A stretch of 64,000 nt of DNA from VGBO01 sp964453335 (GCA_964453335.1 CAYVOK010000010.1:1-64000); one strand, 5' to 3'; numbered from the stretch's first letter, positions 16,668 to 24,382 are shown. Notes: generated by a model not told the origin, from the letters alone. Numbers and translations are program-made.

Positions 16668-16862
16668 TCACATCCCGAGCAGGCGCTTGGCACCCGCCTC
16701 GTCGGCGGGAGACACGACCTGCATCGGCTTCAGGCGACGCGTCCGCGTGGACGGCTTCTTCTCGAACAGGTGCTTGCGGAACGCACGGCCACGCTTGATA
16801 CGACCGGTACCCGTCACCTTGAACCGCTTGGCGGCCCCGCGATGCGACTTCATCTTCGGCAT
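16668..16862 (-). CDS. rpmI: ribosomal protein L35
   Basis: Small 50S subunit protein of 64 residues, starting MPKMKSHRGAAKRFKVTGTG and containing the conserved FRKHLFEKKPSTRTRRL region. An AGGAGGAGG tract stands upstream of the ATG at 16862. It lies between infC and rplT, the canonical infC-rpmI-rplT order. Confidence 0.98.
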   Translation of the reverse strand: MPKMKSHRGAAKRFKVTGTGRIKRGRAFRKHLFEKKPSTRTRRLKPMQVVSPADEAGAKRLLGM

Positions 16863-16939
16863 GGTCGGTACTTCCTCCTCCTCGGACCCCGCGGGGCCGG
16901 CGGAACGAACGGGACGACGCGCTCCCCGCGTCGTCGGGA

Positions 16940-17566
16940 TCACTCGGTCGGGTTCTCCGCAGCTGCGGCCGGCGCCTCGGGCTCGACGCCCTCGCCACCC
17001 TCACCCGGTTCGGACTCGCTCCGACGACGTCCCTGCCCCTGACCCTTGCGGTCCGGTGCGAGCACCATCGTCATGTTGCGCCCGTCGAGCTTCGACTGGA
17101 CTTCGACCCGGCCGACATGGGTCACCGCAGCGGCGACGTCGTCCAGGATCTTGCGCCCGATCTCGGGGTGGAAGATCTCCCGACCCCGGAACATGATCGT
17201 GATCTTGACCTTGTGCCCCTCGTGCAGGAACTTCTCGACGCTCCGGGTCTTGGTGTCGAAGTCCGCCTTCCCGATCTTCGGGCGGTACTTCATCTCCTTG
17301 AGCACCACGGCGGTCTGGTTCCGGCGCGATTCGCGGGCACGCTGCGACGCCTCGTACTTGTACTTCCCGTAGTCCATGATCCGGACGACGGGCGGCACGG
17401 CCTTGTCGGCGACCTCGACCAGGTCGAGCTCGAGCTCCCTGGCGAGAGCGAGAGCCTCCGGGAGAGGCTTGATGCCGATCTGGGAGCCATCCGGCCCGAC
17501 GACACGGACCTCGCGGGCGCGGATCCGGTCGTTGACCCTCGGCTCGTTGGCGGCGGGCGTTGCTAT
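16940..17566 (-). CDS. infC: translation initiation factor IF-3, probable AUA start
   Basis: Binds the 30S subunit, prevents premature 50S joining and rejects poor start codons. The full N-domain (PRVNDRIRAREVR onward) and C-domain (IMFRGREIFHPEIGRK, DGRNMTMVLAP) are present, with a charged C-terminal tail. Between an in-frame TGA (17575-17573) and the conserved N-domain the codons are TCA GAG ATA GCA ACG CCC GCC GCC AAC GAG: there is no ATG, GTG or TTG. AUA at 17566 is the best near-cognate start (208 residues), with GGGGAG 9 bases upstream; ACG at 17560 is second. A GTG at 17398 would delete half the N-domain. Non-AUG starts in infC allow self-control by IF-3 in E. coli. Confidence 0.9.
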   Translation of the reverse strand: MATPAANEPRVNDRIRAREVRVVGPDGSQIGIKPLPEALALARELELDLVEVADKAVPPVVRIMDYGKYKYEASQRARESRRNQTAVVLKEMKYRPKIGKADFDTKTRSVEKFLHEGHKVKITIMFRGREIFHPEIGRKILDDVAAAVTHVGRVEVQSKLDGRNMTMVLAPDRKGQGQGRRRSESEPGEGGEGVEPEAPAAAAENPTE

Positions 17567-17583
17567 CTCTGATCACTCCCCAT
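17563..17583 (-). CDS. six-codon upstream ORF overlapping the infC start
   Basis: ATG GGG AGT GAT CAG AGA TAG on the minus strand encodes MGSDQR. Its UAG stop (17565-17563) overlaps the proposed infC AUA codon (17566-17564) as AUAG, the same geometry as the ATGA overlaps elsewhere here. Purine-rich GGAGGAAGAG lies upstream. It could feed ribosomes to the AUA by reinitiation, or be chance. Confidence 0.35.
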   Translation of the reverse strand: MGSDQR

Positions 17584-17815
17584 GGGCGACGCTCTTCCTC
17601 CTCGTGGTGCTGCGTCGGTCGGAACTCGAACCCACACGCCGGCCACCGAGAGGGGCGGGCGCCGAAATGCCGACGCCCGAGAGAGCGGCGCCGCAGCGCC
17701 CCTCGTCGCACATCGACCCGGCGCACCCGCAGGTGGCCGGGTGGGGACGCATCGTGGGCGACGCACCCCGCTTCCGGATTGTCACGCCGGGAACCAGGGT
17801 CCCCGAGCGCGGCGT
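17584..17815 (-). other. infC 5' region
   Basis: About 230 bases between infC and the divergent DUF1844 promoter. On the minus strand it contains a 6-bp hairpin GGGGAC, CCUG, GUUCCC (17804-17789), a GGGCG/CGCCC stem (17678-17657), a T-loop-like GGTTCGAGT (17633-17625) and a GAGGAGGAAGAG ribosome-site-like tract near 17600. No clear promoter or tRNA cloverleaf is found. The length suggests a structured leader for the infC operon, but no known leader family is recognised. Confidence 0.4.
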
Positions 17816-17821
17816 TAGGTT
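17816..17821 (+). promoter_or_regulatory. DUF1844 gene -10 element (leaderless type)
   Basis: TAGGTT ends 6 bases before the ATG at 17828. No -35 is recognised. Confidence 0.6.
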
Positions 17822-17827
17822 AGCAGC

Positions 17828-18202
17828 ATGAGCAGCCTGTGGACACCGGGCGGGGAGTTCCCCGCCGAACCGACCCCCGAGGGCCCCGGGCCCGGCGGTG
17901 GAACGACCGTGGACGAGGCCGCCGCCGCACGCATCGCGGAGATCAACGCCGCGCTCCGGGCCGCACCCGCCGACGTCATCGTCGTGAACCATGCGATGGG
18001 CCTCTACCAGCTCGCAGCCGTGCACCTCTCGGCACCCGAACCGGACTTCCGGTCGGCCCAACTCGCCATCGACGCGCTCGCCGCGCTGCTCGACGCCTGC
18101 GAAGGACGACTTGGCGCCGACGAAGCGACCATCCGGGACGCCCGCAACCAACTCATGCTCGTGTTCGCGCAGCTCGCCGTCCGGCACCGCGACGCCGACT
18201 GA
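17828..18202 (+). CDS. DUF1844 family protein
   Basis: Small (124-residue) soluble protein of unknown function. A Pro/Gly-rich N-terminus precedes helices containing NHAMGLYQLAAVHL, DFRSAQLAIDALAALLDAC and ATIRDARNQLMLVFAQLAVRH, matching the helical DUF1844 pattern. In actinobacteria such genes are typically found next to infC, as here (divergent). The ATG is set by the leaderless promoter spacing. It converges on the cold-shock-like gene. Confidence 0.85.
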   Translation: MSSLWTPGGEFPAEPTPEGPGPGGGTTVDEAAAARIAEINAALRAAPADVIVVNHAMGLYQLAAVHLSAPEPDFRSAQLAIDALAALLDACEGRLGADEATIRDARNQLMLVFAQLAVRHRDAD

Positions 18203-18205
18203 CCC

Positions 18206-18221
18206 ACCCGGTCCGCCGGGT
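18206..18221. terminator. hairpin between convergent genes
   Basis: ACCCGG, TCCG, CCGGGT forms a perfect 6-bp GC stem with a 4-base loop between the DUF1844 stop and the end of the cold-shock-like gene. No U tract is present; it may act as a bidirectional U-less terminator. Confidence 0.45.
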
Positions 18222-18430
18222 CAGGCCGGCTCGACCCGATCGGCCTCCCACACACCGTGGTGCCCGGGGCGCTCGACGAAGCGGACCCGCGCCCCGACGT
18301 CGACGTGGCGCGACCCGTCCGCCACCGCAGCGGCGTGGAACCGCAGCACCCGACCGGCCGCCTCGATCGTCCCGATCCCGTCGGGATCGTCGAACACCGT
18401 CACCGTGCCCGTCGGCGCCGGACCGCTCAC
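18221..18430 (-). CDS. divergent cold-shock-domain protein
   Basis: A 69-residue protein with the cold-shock beta-barrel layout: GTVTVFDDPDGIGTIEA at the start and VDVGARVRFVERPGHHGVWEADRVE at the end. The RNP1 position reads DGIGTI instead of KGFGFI and RNP2 reads LRFHA, so most nucleic-acid-stacking aromatics are missing; RNA binding is uncertain. The GTG start (18430) overlaps the hisG stop (GTGA), so the gene is translationally tied to hisG. Confidence 0.8.
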   Translation of the reverse strand: MSGPAPTGTVTVFDDPDGIGTIEAAGRVLRFHAAAVADGSRHVDVGARVRFVERPGHHGVWEADRVEPA

Positions 18431-19302
18431 GGGATGATCTTGAGGATCGGGAGCTCGAGCACGTCCGTCGCCCCGAGCTCCATCAGCGTCGGGATCAGCG
18501 TGTTGATCCCACGCTTGGGCACGACCGACTCGACCGCGTACCCGGCGCCGCCGTACAGCTCGTTCACCGTCGGCGCCTTGGCGGACGGCATCGCACCGAT
18601 GACCGCGTCGAGCCGCTCCCGCGGCACGTTGAGCTTGAGCAGCACGCGCCCACGGGCGTCGAGCGCACCGAGGAGCAGGGTCCGGATCTGCGCCATCGCA
18701 TGCGCCTTCGCAGGATCGGCAGCTGCGGCCGGGTTCGCGACCAGCTCCGTGTACGACGTCACGATCGTGTCGATGATCTTCAGGCCGGCCGCACGGAGGG
18801 CCCGGCCGGTCTCGGTGATGTCGACCACGCAGTCGACGATGTCGGGGACCTTCGCCTCGGTCGCACCGTAGGAGAGCCGGATGTCGGCGTCGATGCCCTT
18901 CGACTCGAAGAAGCGACGGGTCAGATTCGGGTACTCGGTCGACACCCGCAGACCGTGCGGCAGGTCGGCGACCGACGTGGCGGCCGACTCCTGCTGCACG
19001 GCGACGACGATGCGGACCGGGTTCGACGTCGCCTTGGAGTACGCGAGCTCACCGAGGCTGCGCACGTCGGCACCCGTCTCCTCCACCCAGTCACGACCGG
19101 TGATCCCGATGTCGAAGAGCCCCTCGGCGACATACGTCGGGATCTCCTGGGGGCGCAGGATCCGCACCTCGGCGATCCGCGGGTCGTCGATCGTCGCCTT
19201 GTAGTCGACCGACGAGCTGCGGTTCACCGTGAGATCGGCGGACTCGAACAGGTCGAGCGTGGCCTTCTCGAGGGAACCCTTCGGGAGGACGAGCTTCAGC
19301 AC
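18427..19302 (-). CDS. hisG: ATP phosphoribosyltransferase, long form
   Basis: First and feedback-controlled step of histidine synthesis: ATP plus PRPP to phosphoribosyl-ATP. The 291-residue protein has the catalytic PLP2-like domains (LVLPKGSLEKATLDLFE, the PRPP-binding region near DCVVDITETGRALRAAGL) and a C-terminal ACT-like regulatory domain (about 210-291), so it is the long, histidine-sensitive form that needs no HisZ. GTG 19302 is chosen for the family start VLKLVLPKGS and TAGCGT 8 bases upstream. No other his gene is nearby. Confidence 0.96.
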   Translation of the reverse strand: MLKLVLPKGSLEKATLDLFESADLTVNRSSSVDYKATIDDPRIAEVRILRPQEIPTYVAEGLFDIGITGRDWVEETGADVRSLGELAYSKATSNPVRIVVAVQQESAATSVADLPHGLRVSTEYPNLTRRFFESKGIDADIRLSYGATEAKVPDIVDCVVDITETGRALRAAGLKIIDTIVTSYTELVANPAAAADPAKAHAMAQIRTLLLGALDARGRVLLKLNVPRERLDAVIGAMPSAKAPTVNELYGGAGYAVESVVPKRGINTLIPTLMELGATDVLELPILKIIP

Positions 19303-19310
19303 GTCGGCCG

Positions 19311-19316
19311 ACGCTA
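19311..19316 (-). promoter_or_regulatory. hisG -10 element (leaderless type)
   Basis: TAGCGT on the minus strand ends 8 bases before the GTG at 19302. Confidence 0.55.
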
Positions 19317-19349
19317 GCGCGCCCCGACGCCACCCCCGGCACCGGGCGA

Positions 19350-19355
19350 TACCCT
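19350..19355 (+). promoter_or_regulatory. dusB -10 element (leaderless type)
   Basis: TACCCT ends 8 bases before the GTG at 19364. It is divergent from the hisG element, 33 bases away. Confidence 0.5.
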
Positions 19356-19363
19356 GCTCGGCG

Positions 19364-20533
19364 GTGTCAGCCCCCTCCCCCGCGCCGCTCCGCATCGGAC
19401 CGCACACCGTGTGGCCCCCGATGGTCCTCGCCCCCATGGCCGGGGTGACGAACCCGCCGTTCCGCAGCCTCTGCCGCACACTCGCCGCCGCCGAGGCCGC
19501 GCCGGCCGCCGACCCGGCCCCGCAGCCGGGCATCTACGTCGGCGAGATGGTGTCCGCCCGTGCCCTCTGCCACGGCGACCGCCGCACCTGGGAGGAGTTC
19601 GTCGCGTTCCCCGTCGACTGCGGAGTACGCAGCCTGCAGCTCTACGCCACCGACGCCGCCGACTGCGGCGAGGCGATCCGACGACTCGTCGGCGACGGCC
19701 GTGTGGACCACCTCGACCTGAACTTCGGCTGCCCGATGCCGAAGATCACCCGGCAGGGCGGGGGCGCCGCGGTGCCCGCCCGGCCCGACATCCTCGCCGC
19801 CATCGTCCGCGCCGCCGTGCGCGCCGCGGAGGGGATCCCGGTCACCGTGAAGTTCCGCCTCGGCCTCGACCGGGACCACCTCACCCACGTCGCGACCGGT
19901 CGGATCGCCCGGGAAGAGGGTGCCGCCGCCGTGGCGCTCCACGCCCGCACCGCCGACCAGCTCTACGACGGCAGCGCCGACTGGGATGCGATCCGGGAGC
20001 TCCGTGATGCGGTGACCGACATCCCGGTCCTCGGCAACGGCGACCTGTGGGAGACCGACGACGTCGTCCGCATGCTCGCCACAACCGGCGTCGACGGTGT
20101 CGTCATCGGCCGGGGGTGCCTCGGACGGCCATGGCTGTTCCGCGACGTCGCCCGACGCCTCCGCGACGGCTCGAACGCACCGGCGCCGACACTCGGCAGC
20201 GTGGTGGCGACACTGCGGACCCACCTCGACGACCTCGTCGCCTGGCGCGGGGACGAAGGGCGCGCCGTCCGGGAGTTCCGCAAGCACCTGTCCTGGTACC
20301 TGAAGGGCTACCCGCTCCCCGGTGGTGACCTGCGCCGCACGCTCGCCGCTTGCGAGGACCGTGCGACGATCGACGCGCTCCTCGCTGATGTCGACCCCGA
20401 CGCCGTGGTCGACCCCAACGTCCTGCGCCTCCCCCGGGGCAAGGGTCCCGGACGGCGGGTACGAGTCGCCCTCCCCGACGGTCACCTCGACGACGCGGTC
20501 ACCGACCCCCACCTCGCCCCGGTCGGCGGCTGA
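19364..20533 (+). CDS. dusB: tRNA-dihydrouridine synthase (DusB-like)
   Basis: FMN-dependent enzyme reducing uridines in the tRNA D-loop. The 389-residue protein is a TIM barrel with MVLAPMAGVTNPPFRSLCR at the start, the catalytic-Cys motif HLDLNFGCPMPKITRQGGG, VKFRLGLD, ALHARTADQLYDG and the phosphate-binding GVVIGRGCLGRPWLF, followed by a C-terminal helical domain. GTG 19364 is supported by homology and by TACCCT upstream. It converges on mog. Confidence 0.95.
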   Translation: MSAPSPAPLRIGPHTVWPPMVLAPMAGVTNPPFRSLCRTLAAAEAAPAADPAPQPGIYVGEMVSARALCHGDRRTWEEFVAFPVDCGVRSLQLYATDAADCGEAIRRLVGDGRVDHLDLNFGCPMPKITRQGGGAAVPARPDILAAIVRAAVRAAEGIPVTVKFRLGLDRDHLTHVATGRIAREEGAAAVALHARTADQLYDGSADWDAIRELRDAVTDIPVLGNGDLWETDDVVRMLATTGVDGVVIGRGCLGRPWLFRDVARRLRDGSNAPAPTLGSVVATLRTHLDDLVAWRGDEGRAVREFRKHLSWYLKGYPLPGGDLRRTLAACEDRATIDALLADVDPDAVVDPNVLRLPRGKGPGRRVRVALPDGHLDDAVTDPHLAPVGG

Positions 20534-20534
20534 G

Positions 20535-20547
20535 GACCCGCCGGGTC
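20535..20547. terminator. short palindrome between convergent dusB and mog
   Basis: GACCC, GCC, GGGTC forms a 5-bp stem with a 3-base loop immediately after the dusB stop and touching the mog stop. It is weak and U-less. Confidence 0.3.
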
Positions 20548-21037
20548 AGTGCGGCGACGGCTCGTCCGCGAGCAGGCGGAGCGCATGGGGCACCACGTCG
20601 ATCACCGCACCGAGACACTCACGGGCACCGGCCGGGGAACCGGGCGTGTTCAGCACGAGCGCACGACCGACCGTGCCCGCCACGCCCCGTGAGAGTCGAC
20701 CGAGCGCCGGGTTCGCTGCGCGCATCGCCTCGGCGAGGCCCGGGGCCTCACGCTCGAGCACCGCACGCGTGCCCTCCGGTGTGAGGTCACGGGGACCGAA
20801 CCCCGTACCGCCGGTCGAGACGACGACGCCGTCGAACCCGGCTGTCATGGCACGGAGCGCCGCGGCGACGGACTCGGTACCGTCCGCCACCACCCGGCGC
20901 TCGACGACCACGAACCCGGCAGCCGACAACACCTCCGCGAGCGCCTCGCCCGAGCGGTCGACGCGGGTTCCGGCGACCACACCGTCGGAGACGGTGAGCA
21001 CCTTGGCGGACAGGCCGTGCGCGTCGACGTCGGGCAT
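20546..21037 (-). CDS. mog: molybdopterin adenylyltransferase-like protein (MogA/MoaB family)
   Basis: Predicted to activate molybdopterin by adenylylation during molybdenum cofactor synthesis. The 163-residue protein has the family core VSTGGTGFGPRDLTPEGTR, LTVSDGVVAGTRVDRSGE at the N-terminus and VLNTPGSPAGARECLGAV. ATG 21037 is set by TACCGT 6 bases upstream. It stands alone after rsmB. A molybdenum hydroxylase gene that would need this cofactor lies at 59988-62399. Confidence 0.92.
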   Translation of the reverse strand: MPDVDAHGLSAKVLTVSDGVVAGTRVDRSGEALAEVLSAAGFVVVERRVVADGTESVAAALRAMTAGFDGVVVSTGGTGFGPRDLTPEGTRAVLEREAPGLAEAMRAANPALGRLSRGVAGTVGRALVLNTPGSPAGARECLGAVIDVVPHALRLLADEPSPH

Positions 21038-21043
21038 GCCCGC

Positions 21044-21049
21044 ACGGTA
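21044..21049 (-). promoter_or_regulatory. mog -10 element (leaderless type)
   Basis: TACCGT on the minus strand ends 6 bases before the ATG at 21037; the first ten bases of the element and spacer match those before the CO-dehydrogenase-like gene (62399). It separates mog from the fmt-rsmB unit. Confidence 0.6.
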
Positions 21050-21065
21050 GCGGTCGTCGAACGGC

Positions 21066-22241
21066 TCACCCGACGTGGCGGAGCACCAGCACGAACATGC
21101 CGTCCGCACCACCGTCGGTCGGCAGCGCGAGCGCCCCACGGCCGCACGGCTCCCACTCGACGGGTGCCGCAGCAGCCGCGGGGACCGGGACCGCAACGAG
21201 GTCCGGAAAGGTCGCCTCGGCCCACCGGTCGACGTCGAACGTCTCGACGGCCGTGAGCGTGCACACGCTGTACACGAGCGTCCCCCCGGGGCGCAGCACC
21301 CGCCGCGCCTCGACGAGGAGTTCACGCTGCAGCACCGCCAACCGTTCCGGACCCGCCTCGTCGATCCGCCAACGGGCGTCGGGGCGACGACGCAGCGAAC
21401 CGAGGCCGCTGCACGGCGCATCGAGGAGCACACGATCCGCACACCCCGACCGCAGCGGCAGCGCCCGACCGTCGGCCCGGAGCACCGCCATGCCCTCGGC
21501 GCCGGTGACGACACGGTTCCGTTCGAGCAGCCTGGCCCGGGCCGCCTGCAGCTCCACGGCGACGACGCGACACCCCGACGCGGCGAGCGCCGTCGCCTTG
21601 CCCCCCGGTGCCGCGCACACGTCGACGACGACCTCGTCCGGGCGGGCGCCGACGAGGTCGACGACCGCGAGCGACGCCGGGTCCTGCACGTACCCGTCGT
21701 CACGCACGTGCGTCTCGGCCCGGCCGTTCATCGCCTCGAGCGCGCGGATCGCACGGTCGTGCCCCACGTCGGCCACCAGCCGGTCGACGATCCAGTCGGG
21801 ATAGCTGAGACGGGACGCCTCGTCGGGGGGCGTCGGCGGGGCGGTGGCGATGCGACGCAGGACTGCGTTCACGAGGCCGCGGGCACGACCGCCGACCGCG
21901 TCGACGGTCGCGGAGACCGCCGCATGGGGCGGGGTCCCGAGCACGACGAGCTGGTAGGCGCCGAGACGTAGCCCGGCCCGGGTCCGAGGGTCGACGTCAC
22001 GGACGAGGAACGGGTCGATCATCGCGTCGAGGAGCCGGCGGGCCCGCGTCGTGCCGTAGACGAGCTCGGTGACGAACCGCCGATCGGCGTCAGCGAGACC
22101 CGAACGTTCGAGCAGATGCGGGAGGACGAGGTTCGCGTACGCGCCGTCGTCGATGCGGAGCAGCGCATCGATCGCCACCGCCCGGGCGGAACGCTGCGGA
22201 CGCTGCGCGGCCCGGGCCGCACCGCGGGTCCGACCGCTCAC
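21066..22241 (-). CDS. rsmB: 16S rRNA m5C methyltransferase (RsmB family)
   Basis: SAM-dependent methylase of 16S rRNA cytosine. The 391-residue protein has an N-terminal NusB-like RNA-binding domain (about 20-150) and a C-terminal Rossmann methylase with VVVDVCAAPGGKATALA (SAM site), LDAPCSGLGSLRRRPD and VYSVCTLTAVE, the two Cys motifs of the m5C family. GTG 22241 overlaps the fmt stop (GTGA). The fmt-rsmB pair is widespread in bacteria; here no def gene precedes fmt. Confidence 0.95.
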   Translation of the reverse strand: MSGRTRGAARAAQRPQRSARAVAIDALLRIDDGAYANLVLPHLLERSGLADADRRFVTELVYGTTRARRLLDAMIDPFLVRDVDPRTRAGLRLGAYQLVVLGTPPHAAVSATVDAVGGRARGLVNAVLRRIATAPPTPPDEASRLSYPDWIVDRLVADVGHDRAIRALEAMNGRAETHVRDDGYVQDPASLAVVDLVGARPDEVVVDVCAAPGGKATALAASGCRVVAVELQAARARLLERNRVVTGAEGMAVLRADGRALPLRSGCADRVLLDAPCSGLGSLRRRPDARWRIDEAGPERLAVLQRELLVEARRVLRPGGTLVYSVCTLTAVETFDVDRWAEATFPDLVAVPVPAAAAAPVEWEPCGRGALALPTDGGADGMFVLVLRHVG

Positions 22242-23146
22242 GTGCCGAGCCGATCGTCGGCACCGGGGCGGACACCGTGCAGCCACGCCGACGCGTCGAG
22301 GCGGCCGCGCCCCTCGGGCTGCACCTCACCGAGCTCGAGCCAACCGTCGCCGGTGGCCACCACCACACCGTCGAGCGATCCCGGTGCCGGGGCGTGCGAC
22401 GTCCCGCCCGGTGCAGCGCAGGGGCGGGCACGGTGCACGAGCAGGCGTGCACCGCGGAACGTCGTCCAGGCCCGTCCGATCCGCACGACCCGGTGCAGCA
22501 CGACCGCCGAGGCATCCCACCGCAACCGGCGGTCGTCCGCGGTCAGCTTCGCCGCGTACGTCGGCACACCCACCTGCTCGGTCGGAGGACCGAACCCGTC
22601 GGCGCAGCAGTCGAGCAACGCCTCGACACCGACGGCGACGAGACGGTCGCGGAGCTCGTCCGCCGTCTCGTCCGGATCGATCTGCACGGCGACGGACCGG
22701 TACACGCCACCCTCGTCGAGACCGGCTTCCACCGCCATGACGCACACGCCCGTCTCGACGTCACCCTCGAGGATCGCCCGCTCGACCGGTGCTGCGCCGC
22801 GCCAGCGAGGGAGGAGGGAGAAATGGAGGTTCACGAGTGGCAGATGACCGAGCACCGGAGGGCGCAACAGTGCGCCGTAGGCGACGACCACCCCGACGTC
22901 GGCGTCGACCGAGGTCACCGCGTGCACGTCGCTCGTCACCTCGAGGCCGAGCTCGAGCGCTGCCGCCTTCACCGGCGACGACGAGGTCGCGCCACCCCGA
23001 CCACGACGACGGTCGGGACGCGACACGACGAGCGGGACCTCGATGCCGGCGCGCACGAGGGCGACGAGCGGCGGGACGGCCGCCTCCGGTGAGCCGAGGT
23101 ACACGACACGCCGGACCGTCGAGGGAGGGAGCGGCAGCGACGACAC
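22238..23146 (-). CDS. fmt: methionyl-tRNA formyltransferase
   Basis: Transfers formyl from 10-formyl-THF to initiator Met-tRNA. The 302-residue protein contains the formyl-THF hydrolase/transferase core with VNLHFSLLPRWRGAAPVERAI (catalytic Asn/His and SLLP loop), then the C-terminal tRNA-binding domain. GTG 23146 is supported by TAGCGT 6 bases upstream. It is divergent from the methylase gene at 23196, with only 49 bases between the starts. Confidence 0.96.
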   Translation of the reverse strand: MSSLPLPPSTVRRVVYLGSPEAAVPPLVALVRAGIEVPLVVSRPDRRRGRGGATSSSPVKAAALELGLEVTSDVHAVTSVDADVGVVVAYGALLRPPVLGHLPLVNLHFSLLPRWRGAAPVERAILEGDVETGVCVMAVEAGLDEGGVYRSVAVQIDPDETADELRDRLVAVGVEALLDCCADGFGPPTEQVGVPTYAAKLTADDRRLRWDASAVVLHRVVRIGRAWTTFRGARLLVHRARPCAAPGGTSHAPAPGSLDGVVVATGDGWLELGEVQPEGRGRLDASAWLHGVRPGADDRLGT

Positions 23147-23152
23147 GGGGCG

Positions 23153-23158
23153 ACGCTA
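23153..23158 (-). promoter_or_regulatory. fmt -10 element (leaderless type)
   Basis: TAGCGT on the minus strand ends 6 bases before the GTG at 23146. Confidence 0.6.
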
Positions 23159-23182
23159 CCGGAGCACCTCCGCCGTCCCGGG

Positions 23183-23188
23183 TAGCGT
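23183..23188 (+). promoter_or_regulatory. methylase gene -10 element (leaderless type)
   Basis: TAGCGT ends 7 bases before the ATG at 23196. The same hexamer serves fmt on the other strand 24 bases away, so the two promoters must overlap in their -35 regions. Confidence 0.6.
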
Positions 23189-23195
23189 CGGCGCG

Positions 23196-23816
23196 ATGGC
23201 GGCGCCCGAGCAGTACTTCACCGAGCAGCCGCAGGTGCCCTCGGCGCCGTCGTCGGTGGCACTCGCACTCCCCGACCTCCACCTCCGACTCACCACCGAC
23301 CGCGGGGTGTTCTCGGGGTCGCGGGTCGACCCCGGCACCCACTACCTGCTCCTCGAGGCCCCGATGCCGCCCGCCGACACCACGGCGACGTTCCTCGACC
23401 TCGGTTGCGGGTACGGGCCCATCGCCCTGACGCTCGCGAGCCGGGCACCCCGTGCCACCGTCTGGGCCGTCGACGTCAACGAACGCGCCCGCGACCTGAC
23501 CGAGACGAACGCGCGACAACTCGGCCTCGCCAACGTCCGTGTCGCCCACCCCGACGAGGTCCCCGCGGACCTCACTCTCGACGGGATCTACGCGAACCCT
23601 CCGATCCGGGTCGGGAACGCGGCCCTCGACGCCATGCTCCGACGCTGGCTCCGCCACCTCACACCGACCGGACGAGCCCATCTCGTGATCGGCCGGAACC
23701 TCGGTGCCGACTCCATCGCACGACGTCTGCGTGCCGACGGATGGCACGTGGAGCGCCTCGGCTCACGTGCCGGGTACCGCATCCTCACCGTGCACGGCGC
23801 CGAGGTCGCGGCGTGA
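23196..23816 (+). CDS. RsmC-like SAM-dependent methyltransferase
   Basis: Probable guanine-N2 rRNA methylase. The 206-residue protein has the single-domain RsmC form seen in Gram-positives: EQYFTEQPQVPS near the start, the SAM motif FLDLGCGYGPIALTLA, an acidic loop VWAVDVNERA and the catalytic YANPPIRVG. The ATG is set by TAGCGT 7 bases upstream. Its stop overlaps the GTG start of the trmH gene (GTGA), so the two RNA methylases are made together. Confidence 0.9.
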   Translation: MAAPEQYFTEQPQVPSAPSSVALALPDLHLRLTTDRGVFSGSRVDPGTHYLLLEAPMPPADTTATFLDLGCGYGPIALTLASRAPRATVWAVDVNERARDLTETNARQLGLANVRVAHPDEVPADLTLDGIYANPPIRVGNAALDAMLRRWLRHLTPTGRAHLVIGRNLGADSIARRLRADGWHVERLGSRAGYRILTVHGAEVAA

Positions 23817-24361
23817 AGCCGCTCGGACCGACCGACCTCAAGCGGCTGCACCGCTCGTGGCGGCGCCGCACCGAGGGCCGGATCGCCGTCCTGCTCGACG
23901 GGGTGCAGAACCCCTTCAACCTCGGCGCGATCGCCCGGACCTCGGCCGTGCAGCGGATCGAACGCGGGTGGATCGTCGGCGAGGACGTCACGATGCAGCA
24001 CCCCAAAGCCCGGAAGCTCTCGATGGGCACCGACCGGCTGGTCCCCTGGGAACACGTGCCGACGACCGCTGCGGGCATCGCCGCAGCTCGGGCCGCAGGG
24101 TTCGCCGTCGTCGGGGTCGAACTCACCGGGGAGGCGAAGCCGATCTTCGAGGTCGACCTGCGTCGACCGACCTGTCTCGTCGTCGGGCACGAGGAACGGG
24201 GCCTGTCGGCGACGGCGCTCACGTCGTGCGACGACGTGGTCTACCTGCCCCAGGTCGGCAAGGTCGGGTCGCTGAACGTCGCCACCACGCTCGGGATCGC
24301 GCTCTACGAGGTGCGCCGCCAGGAGTGGGCGGGGGAACCGACCGACACCCCGCCGCACTGA
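23813..24361 (+). CDS. TrmH-like tRNA/rRNA 2'-O-methyltransferase
   Basis: SPOUT-class ribose methylase, probably of tRNA (TrmH, Gm18). The 182-residue protein shows VLLDGVQNPFNLGAIARTS (motif 1), LVVGHEERGLS (motif 2) and LPQVGKVGSLNVATTLGIALYE (motif 3). It is shorter than E. coli TrmH (229 residues), lacking part of the terminal extensions. GTG 23813 overlaps the upstream methylase stop. It converges on the WXG100 gene. Confidence 0.9.
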   Translation: MKPLGPTDLKRLHRSWRRRTEGRIAVLLDGVQNPFNLGAIARTSAVQRIERGWIVGEDVTMQHPKARKLSMGTDRLVPWEHVPTTAAGIAAARAAGFAVVGVELTGEAKPIFEVDLRRPTCLVVGHEERGLSATALTSCDDVVYLPQVGKVGSLNVATTLGIALYEVRRQEWAGEPTDTPPH

Positions 24362-24382
24362 CGGGGCGTCGGCCGCGCGCCC

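Noticed and set aside
17396..17398. infC starting at GTG 17398
   Set aside because: It would remove most of the conserved IF-3 N-domain, which is fully coded in frame upstream.
17609..17700. tRNA-like segment before infC (T-loop-like GGTTCGAGT, terminal CACCA and a possible GCTGCG/CGCAGC acceptor stem)
   Set aside because: No proper T stem, D arm or anticodon stem-loop can be drawn and the length (about 93 bases) does not fit; treated as chance in GC-rich leader.
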